From Lingula anatina (lineage: Eukaryota > Brachiopoda > Lingulata > Lingulida > Lingulidae): a DNA stretch of 28,532 nucleotides. Positions 9,091 to 20,800 of the stretch are shown piece by piece. The DNA lies in NCBI RefSeq assembly GCF_001039355.2, contig NW_019775795.1, positions 13,460 through 41,991 on the forward strand. Reading direction: 5' to 3'. The notes under the pieces are model-generated. The model was not told the DNA's origin. It did not search any database and saw only the letters and a list, made by a program, of their open reading frames with translations. The position numbers were made by a program, and so were the translations under genes. The first letter of the stretch is position 1; each line of letters opens with the position of its first letter.

Positions 9091-12000
9091 TATAGTAATA
9101 GTTTATTTTGGTCGAAAATTACGGGATCTAAACAAAGTGTCAGAGAGAGGTGCCTGAAATCGTACTCAACAAAATAAAATTATGGTGACTGTTCACAAGC
9201 TGATTTACCACTTTAAAATCATTCAAAGCCTCTACATGGATCCCATAAGTGTTGCATTATGCAATTAATAAAAATATAACACCTGACAATCCATGTCACT
9301 TTTAAATCGAAAGCGAAAGTAAATATAAACAGCACAAAAGTATATCTATACAGTACAAAAGTATATGACTATGCAGCTTCTAAATCGAAAGCGAAATTAC
9401 TTAAAATACTACCTGGGCAAGGGTTCTCGTTACATGAAAGGATATCGACCTGTGGGCCTTGGCAGTCCTTGCCGCCGTTCTGGGGGCCAGGGGCATTACA
9501 GTGTCTGGCCCTCACTGTGGCGCCACCGCCGCAGCTCTTGGTACAGGCCGTCCAGCCATTCCATACGTTCCAGTTACCGTCGACGATTACTGTCAAGAAA
9601 ATAAATAAATGAAAAAATAGATAAATAAATAAATAAAATTTAAAAAGCATGTATTTTGCACATACCAAATACATTTATAAATGGTTGACTTTGGTCTTAG
9701 CGCCATCCTTCATTTCGTTTATACCAGATGCCAAATGAATAAATAAATAAAAAAAATAATAAATAAATAAACATAGATCTGTAACATGCCAGATGTAGGT
9801 ATAAATGCCTGGCTTTGTTCTTGGCGACATTCTTTAGTGCGTTTATTCCAGCTTCTAATGTCCATTGAAGTCTCCACAGCTGTCCGTCTCCCCCTCCCCC
9901 CACTGTTCAGCACAATGTCCATCTCCAGTGAACAAAAAAAAAAAAAAAAAAAATGAAATGTGCATTTGTAAGTGTCATAGTAATTTAACGTCAATCAAAT
10001 CACCACTGAATATCGTTTAAAATAAATATAACTTGTCAAATTCCTCTTTACCTAGACAAGCCTTATTCATGCAATCGGTATAATCTATGGCTGGTCCCTC
10101 GCAGGGTCGTCCACCGAAAGATGGCGCTGGTGCGTTACAAATTCTACCACGTGACTTCCTTCCAGGACCGCACTCGGCGTCACAACCAGTCCACGCTGCC
10201 CAAGCACCCCAGTTGCCGTCAATAGCACAGGGACCTGTGATGAAATGTGATATAAATAAACCATCTCAAGATAAGAAGGAATATTGAATACTGAAGACCT
10301 TTGTGCTTCCAGGCTCTACCAATGACCCTTTTTTTCTTGCTTTTTCTCTACGCCCATCTGACAACACGGTGTGAGGCGCCACCTATATTGATTTTTTGGA
10401 TGTTATATATTCCAGGGTTTATTTTTTAAGCAAATGTGCAGTTCATTGGAAAAAAATGGACATATTTGGGGACTCGAAAAAGACAAGTCCAAAGACGCAT
10501 TGACGTACGCTTGAAACCTGGCCCCAGTTTCACAAGAAAATTTAAGTCAGTTCCCTGGCTTAGCTGACTAGGGTTTCCATAAGAGTGCTGTAACACTGTG
10601 CCTGATAGGGTGAGATGTGGCCATGTGACCATGTAACCTTGGTAATTAAGTTCTTAACCAGGGAACCCAATTTTTATGTTAACGTTGAAATTTAAATGCG
10701 TAGCACGCGATGCAAAATGTCGACAAATAGGCCTAGGACTTCCCGTTGACGACAATTACGTTTCCCATGTGGAAATAATGGCGAGTTTTCCAATATTATA
10801 ACAGATTGGGGAACAATGCATATACATGAATCTCTAAATGTTTCCACCCGTGTATCTTATTGAAGCAAAGCTAGGGAAATTCAGTCAAAACAATACAACA
10901 TACTTAAAAAAGCTAAAAAAAGTCTATAAAATGGAAAAAATCAGCACAAAACGAAACCCAACGCAAGGAAACTAAATCAAAAAAGTGACTTAAGAAAAGC
11001 ATAAAATTTTGAATGAGATACAATTAAATCTAAGTTAATAAACGTATGTACTGGTTTCAAATTTCTCAAAACTTAAAAGTTGTATTATCAAAAGATGATA
11101 AGCAAATAGAATTTACTCACTGTACAAACATACAGGTACATGTATTAGTACAACAAACAAACAAACAAACAAACTGACTAACAGACAGAAAGACATACAC
11201 ACAAGAAGGACAAGGCCCACTCACCCAAATTGCAAGCACCGATTTCTAGGTCAGGCCCAGGGCAAGTGAGACCACCAAAAGCGGGGGCGGGAGAGTTACA
11301 AGCGCGCACGCGCCTCCGCTCTCCTGGTCCGCACTGCGCAGAGCACGCGCTCCAAGAGTTCCACTGTCCCCAGTTCCCGTTAATTGGACAATTACCTGAG
11401 GATTATGAGGGATTAAATAGATTAATACGTAAAAGGTATGGCCCTGTAAGCAACCTCAAGTAGAGATCGTAAGCAATGAAATTTGAAAAAAAAAAAAAAA
11501 AAGATTTTGGGACAGAGCAAAGAGAATAATACAGATGTGTATATACTTTTTAGCTATGGGAAGAAAATAATAACTGAAGTACAAAGAGGTGAATGGGCAT
11601 ATGTTTAAAGATTAACAGCTATCCCCAAAATTAGAATTTATTAAATAAGTAAACGTTTGACACAGATTAAGTATTATGGTATTTTTTGGATTTGGATTAG
11701 GTATTTGACTAGATTAGGTATTGTTAGAAATGAGTAGTTTGTTAAGAAGATAGAGATTTGGTCAAATGGATTTTAGCATCGAAGTTCCAGTATCCAAACA
11801 TACTGCAATCATCGGAAAATTAGCAAAAACAGTCACTTTGTTCAGGCACCCCATCTTACAATCTCAAAACCCCAGCGTTTTCATTTCTCTGATGGATCTT
11901 ACCTAGATTACAAACAAGCAGTTCTACACTAGGCCCCTGACACGGAGCGCCGCCATATTGTGCTGGGGGAGAGTCACAAGTGCGCGTGCGCCGTTGCTCC

Positions 12001-14818
12001 CCAGTTCCACAAGAGGTGGAACACGTGCTGTATTCTGTCCAAGGACCCCAGTTACCATTCACAGGACAGAAACCTGTTAGATATATTAATAATTAATTGG
12101 TTAGGTCTTCTATTAACGTATTCTGGACTATTGAACATATATTTTACCACATTTACAGCTAATGATTTTATTAAAACGCAAGCAAAATTCTGACAATAAT
12201 AAAGCTGCATTTGCCTACAGCTACGGTTGCTTGCTCTTTTTAATTCATTTGATCTCTCGATACTGTTTTCATTAAGCTTTTTCATTATAAACGGTTGTCT
12301 TTTGCGGCTATGGGCGGTTAAATCATGTTTCGTAAACCGATAGAAATAGCTTTAGCTTTCTAGATTTTTTCTTAGCTGCATTTAAAATGCAAAATGCATA
12401 CCAAAGAAAAGAAAATCATATGCATTTTTTGTGTAAAGCCTAAAGGAACAGATAATGAGATTTTGGTTTTTTTTATAGACATATTTTTAATTTCGATAGC
12501 CTTTACTTATATATATCCCCGAAGATTATTTTATTGCTACTGAACAATGCGACAAACTGTTCTGGATTTGTAAATTGCAAGGAAATTTGAGAAATATGTT
12601 ATGTAACTCTCAGCTTTTGCTGAGAGAAAACTTACTAACTAAATGAATAAATATATAAACAAATAATTAATGAGCAAACAAACAAACAAACAAGCAAACA
12701 AACAAACAAACAGACAGACAAACAAACAGTGAATAAACAAACATACTAAAACCAAATAAAAAAGATAAAGACATAAGTAAAGCGGCTCTCTGTGTGATAA
12801 ATTCGGATATTTTTGAAATTGTTTGTGTGGAACGCCTTATGCAAGTTAATTTATAGCCTTCCTTCGAGTTTTTATCCCAGAAGCTGTTCCTTTAGGACCA
12901 GGATGTAAAGGGCCCGGGTGTAAAAAGACCCGGATGAGGGGATGCAGATTGGTCTATGAAATCACCTAGATTGCAAACGATGACTTCTCGGGCGGGTCCG
13001 GGGCAGCGGGCGCCTCCGTAGAGAGGGGCCGGGTTGTTACACAAGCGCGTGCGCCTTTGCTCGCCCGGGCCACATAATGTTGAGCAAAAAGAAAAGTCTG
13101 TCCACTCTCCCCAGTTACCATCAATAGCACAAGAACCTGTGTATAGTCAGAGAGAAGATAGTTGCATTAGTTACAGTATATGAAACCTGTTAGTTAAAGG
13201 TTGATGTGTGTGTGTGTGTGTGTGTGTGTTTTGTATCTTGTTTAGTAGTTTGGTAACCGAGGCAACTTAAAGGGACTGGGTTAGGGTTTTATATGAAAAC
13301 TTCTAAGTATTTGTGTACTGTTTGTTTTATCATTTTAAGAAGCACATGTGGCTGTTAAGTAGATTTGATGTGTGTAGCGTTCATGAGGCATGGTGTCTTT
13401 AAGTGTGTAATGTACTTCGTAACGATGGTGTGAAGTTAGTAAAATCCAGAGCCAAATAGGCGAGAAGGAGAACCCCTGTCCAACACCATACCCTTGCCCC
13501 AGTCTTTCCTTACCCAATGGCCTAGATAAATCTGGGTCAACCAATAACCTTGATAAATCTAGGTCACCCAATGGCTCAAATATATCTTAGTCACCCAATG
13601 GCCAAGAAAGATCGAGGTCATTGTTCTATCCGAGAAGATATTGTGGCCACTTATGTGAAAATGTTTCCACTCTCAAGGGCACAGCATACCACTTGAATCG
13701 GTACAGATGCGTTAATATCCATTTATACGACGGAATTGACAACCCTGCAGAAGTTGTTTCAAAAATTGCAGGTGCAGCAATTTTTTGCCCTAAAATGTAC
13801 ATGTATGATTACGAAACATGAAGTGGACATGGAGGGAGTTTCTGTACAGATATGTACATGGAGGACCTATTTGGCTCTAGAAATACAACACTGCATAAAG
13901 CTATAGATTTAACAGGACACGAAATGTTTCATTGCCATAGAAACTGAGCATCTGGCCTTATTGATCAGAAAAATCAACAGCGGTGGACTGAATTTTTGTG
14001 CGGAATTTCTTCTGATTCAAACCAGTTGAAAAAAACATAAGGAGGTGACTTGATAAGCCCAATCGATGAAAGATTAAATAAAAAAACTTAACTGATCAAC
14101 AAAGAGTTTACAGTATTGTTTCAACTATTGCCGTTACTTTTATATATCAAAGATCCCGATGTCTAAATCGGAAGTAAGGCTTTGCAATTATTCGATCAAT
14201 CACTCGCCGCTTTTGGTAAATTTAGATTTTTGAGACAGTTGAAGACCCAACACTTAATACGATACAAATCTGCATTCTCATTCCTGCAATCTATGGCAAT
14301 GTGCAGTGCCGCATGTCAAAATAATTGTCAACATAAATGCATCACCCAAGCTGCAAGAGGTCACTTCCGCACTAAATCCCGGGCAGTCAGCACCGCCGAA
14401 AGCAGGGGGTGGAGAATCGCAAGCGCGCGTGCGTCGTTGTTCGCCGGGGCCACAAGTTCTTGAGCAGGCCCCGAACTCCGTCCATTGGCCCCAGTTGCCA
14501 TTTACAGCACAATTACCTGAGAGAATTAAGATAGTCGGACTGTTCAGACAAGAAAGATTTTAGACGGAAATCGGGGAAACTGGCGTAAGCCGAAAAATGG
14601 CTCATCAACAGACCCCATTGCAATTTCCAGTCGAAAACAGTTCTCGTCTGATTTGACCTTGCCTTCCCGTTAATTTTCCATAAAACAGTTAAGGCCAGAA
14701 ATTAACCCTGAGAGGAAGAAGAAAGAGGAAATATACCAGTAATATCCAGAAAATGAGAACCCAATTAAAGCTTATCAGAGATCACCATTTCAGAATCCCT
14801 CTCCTCTCTCTCTCTCTT

Positions 14819-14884
<66 letters not shown>

Positions 14885-15285
14885 GTCCACAAACGAGCGC
14901 TCGCATATCTTTCCAACTCTTACTCGTACTCATGCATATGCTTATTCAAAAACCCCATTTGCAGTAATATATGGAGGGCAAACTTCCGCTCCGGAATTCG
15001 TGCCCTACTAACCAAGATTACAGGCGATCGATTCAGTGGAGGGTCCGGGACAGGTGAGTCCCCCAAACAGAGGAGCAGGAGAATCACAAGCGCGCGTGCG
15101 TGTCTGCTCGCCAGGGCCACAAGGCGCTGAGCATGCGCTGAATTCAGTCCATTGACCCCAGTTACCGTTGATGGAGCAGGCGCCTGATGGATAGAAAGCG
15201 AAAGTAAACAATGAAACAGTGAAATGTATACAGCCTCTTTTTCACTCTCGCGCTCGTTTCTTTTCTTCTCTTTCTTCTTCTCTCC

Positions 15286-15319
<34 letters not shown>

Positions 15320-15320
15320 G

Positions 15321-15358
<38 letters not shown>

Positions 15359-17318
15359 CTCTCCAACTTGTCTCCAACACCCTCACGCTGTTACATTTTA
15401 TATTCATATTGTCACATAAATTCGAGTACATACATGACCAAACACGCATGAGCGCATCATTTTTCCCCATGTCACTCGTATGTTTTTATGTATACATGCA
15501 GGCCCAATTTGCACAAATATACCGAGGACTAATTTTAGCTCTGAAATCATGACCAACATGTACTAACCAAGATTACAGGAGATCGATTCAGTGGAGGGTC
15601 CGGGACAGGTGAGTCCCCCAAATGCAGGTGCAGGAGAGTCACAAGCGCGCGTGCGTGTCTGCTCGCCGGGGCCACAGGGCGCGGAGCATGCGCTGTAATC
15701 GGTCCACTGGCCCCAGTTCCCGTTGATGGAGCATGCGCCTGATAAGATGGAAAGCAATTAAGCTATGAAAATGCGAAATGCACACAGCCTTCCTTTCTCT
15801 CTCTTTATTTTACACACACATGCACACGCACGCACGGACACACAAACAAACACAGTGACACACACAAAGACCCGCAAAAATCTCCGAAACACCTTCTAGC
15901 TCTCACATGTACTGCTATATTTTAATTCATACTCCCCCTAACGAGTATCCTTTAAACGTACACACAAACACAGGAGTGCAGGCGCACATCTCCTCAACCC
16001 GTTTTTTTACGTTAACAATATTCTTAGGCCAATAAAACCATGGGCAAACTTCCGCTCCGGAAGTCGTGACCTACTAACCAAGATTACATGAGATCGATTC
16101 GGTGGAGGGTCCTGGGCATGTGAGTCCCCCAAATAATGGAGCAGGAGAGTCACAAGCGCGCGTGCGTGTCTGCTCGCCGGGGCCACAGGGCGCGGAGCAG
16201 GTGCTGAATTCAGTCCATTGACCCCAGTTACCGTTTACGGAGCAGGCGCCTGATGGATAGAAAGCGAAAGCTAATAGCGCAACTGTGAAAAAGCACCTAA
16301 GCATTATAGAAGTCTGCTATAGAATCAACAGACCTTAAGAGTATAAAACATTCAGTGTGCCTCGTCCGAAACTTTGATCGAAACTTTTGTAACAATTCAC
16401 ACGATACAGCGAACATAAAAAACATGTCTAAAATATATTCTCGAGCTTACCATTTTGACTGAATAAATAAAATAGTGCATTGTGAGTAAGTGCAATTTTA
16501 AGCCCAATTCCCAGGGAGAATTATATTCCCCTGCACGTTTGCATCAGTATACAAAATTTGCTTTTGGTCTGGAGGCCACAACCTTTTAAAGAGTAATTCT
16601 AAAGACCGGTTTCGGCCCTGACTTTGTAGCCACCTATACGTTTTGATTGAAGGCAAATCCAGTAGGGTCCACCTTGCAACCCATAGCCCAGCCGAACTGT
16701 GGCTCATTTTAGTGACTAAATTAGCCCCGTATGGTTCCCTGGGCAGTCTAGCTGTCGTGGATGTATGCTGTGCAGTGTTAGCCAGTTGATGACATAAACT
16801 TAAAGTCCTGCTGACGTGCATTGGTCAACACTAGCATTTAAAACGAAGAAACAAGGACAACTGCAGCAAAACAAAACTAAAAAGAAACTATTCTTCTTAT
16901 CTTAACCAGCAAACTGCAAGGGCGGTGTTGTACTTACCTAGATTACAAACAGTCTCTTCGTAATTTGGGCCAACACAGGGCCGTCCTCCAAAAGCTGGCG
17001 CTGGCGAGTCACATGACCGACCACGTGTTTGAATACCGGGTCCGCACGGAGCAGAGCAGGGAGTCCACACACTCCAGGCGCCATATCCACCATCCACGGG
17101 ACAGCTTCCCACGGTGCAAGATGTCGTATCGACGTTTGATCCGGGACACGAGGCGCCTCCGGGGGAAGGTGGAGGGTTGTTGCATTCTCGGAAACGGTTC
17201 TGTTCGCCAAGGCCGCATGTGGCGCTGCAGAGGGTCCAAGCGCCCCAACCTCCCCAGTTGCCATCAGTGATACAGGGAGCGATGAAACAGTCGCGGCCTT
17301 CATTCGCCGGACCTTAAC

Positions 17319-17363
<45 letters not shown>

Positions 17364-17765
17364 TAAGAGTAGGTGTAGTTTGTAACTGTGCTTTAGGCGT
17401 GATTTACTTGCACTGACGATCAATATATGTCACGTTAATTATATGTATATAAAGCCAAAACCAAATTTTGGATTAAGTCGATTTATGTGACGTATATACA
17501 TGCATGTACGCAATAATCACTTACAGTTTAGACTACATATACTCGTAAAATGAGAAAAGCAATATTAGGGTGAGAAGTTTTATTGACACTCATTTTTGAT
17601 AAAAACAATTAAGTTTATCACTGTATTATATCTCGAAATGGTACTAGTACATTGTCATAAATGCCTTTTTACAGGGGTGGAAAATACAAAAATATTGCAA
17701 TAAATATACGTTGAAACATTTAACATAAAAGGTACAACCATTTAACGTTGTTGAATAATATTTAA

Positions 17766-17811
<46 letters not shown>

Positions 17812-20800
17812 GTCAAAATCTATTATCACCTGGACAAGATAGCCCGCCATTTTGAGGAGCGGGGTTGTCACAGAGGCGCGATCTAAATTGTTGTCCTGGA
17901 CCACAGGAGGCGCTGCAGGCGCCCCAAGACAGCCACTGCCCCCAGTTACCGTTAATTGGAACTGAAAAAATTAAGTTAAAATACGGCAATCGATATTTTG
18001 AAATGCAGAATAACGTGGTTAAGAAATGGTGAACGTTATAAAGTTCAATGACTCAGTCAACTTCATATGGTTAGAGGCTTAGGGACCATTCTCAGACCCT
18101 GTCGCACTAACTTTGGTTCGATCTAGACATGTTAGCCGCTTAAGCTGAAAGCAATTTAGCGAGAAACCCCTTGGAGATGGACCGATCCTGTTAGATCGTT
18201 CTAGGTATGGGAACCCAGTTATAGTTGCAACTAATCTCTGTGAAGAATAAACATAGTAATTCCCCGTTATCTCCATGGTGTTCTCTATATGCAAAACCGC
18301 TCAGAATGCAAATTTCCTTAAAAATTCCAAAAGTCCCATTTAATTTTTATATATTCGAAAAGTTACTTATCTTTTCCTATGAAGACCATAAAAACAATAT
18401 AAAAACCTCAAAGAAAAGTACCCGCGATGATCCATTTGAATTGCACAGGAAGACGAGGCGAGCCAAATGACGTCGATATGACGTCATCTGCCTTCTGGTT
18501 AGGCTTTTTGGTACAAATTGTTAGGATTTCATAGTGTTAGTATCTTATTCTCTCTTTGCCATCTTCCTAGACGGTATCCATATTCTCTGAACAACTGATT
18601 ATCTGCCTAATAGTGGGGTACTTGTACTCATGATAAGTATTTATGAAGGAATAACTGTACTTGGTGCGTCCGCCCCGTTCTAATCTGATGTTGACTAGAT
18701 TAAGTACAGGTAAGTACTGTAATAAACAATCGTCTGATATAATTTCCAAGGGTAGACAATATGCAAATATCATTTAATTGCGTACTCTGTGGTATATGCA
18801 AATATACCTAGTTCAGACATGCTCATTATTTTTTCATTATCTTTAGTGATAAGGAAGAGAGTGAGTGCACCTTAAGTAGCCTCATGCATTTAAACTGTAC
18901 TACAGTGTTGGGGCAAGGATTAAGGCACACGTACCCTACTGAGTACACTGCACGTGTAAAAACTTTGTAAATCAAAACGAGATCCAGTGAAATTGTGTTA
19001 GGTGAGAAAGGACAATTGTGCCGGAAGTGACGTTGGACTTACCAATGCAAGGTTGAAGGTTACAGGGGCGGATCTCCTCGTAGGGGCCCTGGCACGTCTT
19101 GGAACCCTCTCCAGACGGGGGAGGGCTGTCGCACAGCCGGGTACGCACCTGTATAGCCTCGCCACATGTACGGTCACAGAGGGACCAGGGTGTCCACTGC
19201 CCCCAACCTGCGTCCACTAGAACAGTATTAAATCCAATGTGTTGATATAAACATGTAGGCCTACTGGTAAGCTAGAAACAGGGAGCTTTCAATATTGAAG
19301 AAAGGATACAAAAAGAATGGCAATGTATGAATAAATGACAAAGAAAAGGAGCTAATCACTTTGGTAATTAACGTTTAACTTCATCCAGAAAAATATGTAC
19401 TGTAGTACTTGGCATCCAGTTACTTCACAGGTACCTGCTTATCAAAAAAATAATAAATAAATAAATTATAAGAATTAATAAATTAATGAAAAAACAAATA
19501 AAATTACAAATGTAAGTAAAATAAATGAATAAATAAATAGGTTAATTAAAAAAAAAACGATTAACAGGAGACTTCATTGATATTTCCCCCCAAAAATCAA
19601 ATCTCACCGTGACAGATAACTTGCGTCAAATTAGACCGGATTCTTGCGAGACCTCCGAAATCGCTGACGTAAAGCACGTTACTTGACGGGTAGGCAATGG
19701 TCTCCAGCTCCGCCAAGACGGCGTCGCCGACACCGATCGCTACAACCGTTATTCCTAGAGCGTGGACAGTAGGAGCGACGTCAACCACGGGCGGTCCGGT
19801 GTTTGACCGTCCGTCGGTGATGACGAAGGCGACTTTTCTTGTCCCTGAAATGAAAATATGTGATAACTGAGTATCGCTTCATTCATGATTATACTGATGA
19901 TAACGACATTCACTTCTTTCATAGCGCATTACATTTAAATGCACTTTATAAGTATGAAATATAAAATTCAAAAGAATTACCGGTACAATACTAAAATGAT
20001 AGACACCTCATTTTAAAGTTTATTCATAATAGACAATATTCATAACACTTTAAAACGATATGTTTTTAGAGAGACTTCAAAACCATCAAAATCACTTTTA
20101 GCTCTGATATACATGCATTTGTTCCATTATATTGGGCCATATTGGATTAAGGACCTTTCTGCATAAAACTGCGCATCGCCATCCAAGTAATTCCTTAGTG
20201 GCCTACTAAAATCTTAGTGAGTTTGAAATATCATCTACTAGTTGTGGTATTCTGGTGGTTTGTCGCCATTCTGACTAGGAACGTTTCGGACCAAAAAGCA
20301 GCACAACCATGGTTTAGACACAGTAGTTATCCATCTCTTATCTCCTTATAACCTTTATCTGATGACGAAAATAAAAAAAAAATCACTAGAATAATAAAAA
20401 AAAAAACTCTCGATCCAGGTGATTTTTCTGAGAGAATCAGTTCGATTTACCTTGCCTCGACCCCAAATTCGGATCCATGATGGCGTCTCTCATCTTCAAC
20501 AGGCCGTCACCCGTGTTGGTCACTCCGCCGAACCACTGCATGTCCTTAATGGCCTGAAGCAGCTCGTCTTTGTTTTGGTATCTGTTTAAGTTAAACATCA
20601 CCTTGGCGTCGCTGGAATACCGAACCAGACCGACCTAAAAGAACAATAAAACGTGAACAAGGGTGGGATGTGCTTACACAGTTTATACCTGTACAGTAAC
20701 CGTACATGTATAGGACAATAAAATACATAGCGGGTGAAAGTATTATCTTCCAAAAGAATAAAACAGAGGATTGCGTAAAAATATTTATACCTTATTTGTA

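Larger units (their letters stand above)
14970..16260 (-). repeat. Tandem duplication of a TSP1 exon with flanking intron (3 copies)
   Basis: Exons 9, 10 and 11 lie 511 and 555 bp apart, are almost the same in sequence, and share donors, acceptors (ATCAG|GCGC) and adjoining intron. The stretch GGGCAAACTTCCGCTCCGGA is identical after exons 9 and 11. After exon 10 that intron part has diverged. Confidence 0.85.

Noticed and set aside
14920-15366. 148-residue minus-strand open frame with Cys-Val and Arg-Glu runs
   Set aside because: Mostly a translation of the CA and CT microsatellite plus an alternative frame of exon 11.
11225-16249. Regularly repeated units suggesting a CRISPR-like or satellite array
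   Set aside because: The units are coding TSP1 exons with splice sites and 57-residue reading frames in a eukaryotic gene.
16498-16821. 107-residue minus-strand open frame in the intron between exons 8 and 9
   Set aside because: No recognisable domain, no continuity with neighbouring exons and composition close to random.
17114-17317. Plus-strand open frame over exon 8, and similar plus-strand frames over exons 9-19
   Set aside because: They are antisense shadows of GC-rich TSP1 exons, with no domain of their own.
18479-18486. Perfect CRE palindrome TGACGTCA in intron 6
   Set aside because: A single 8-bp match deep in an intron with no accompanying promoter motifs; it may be chance.
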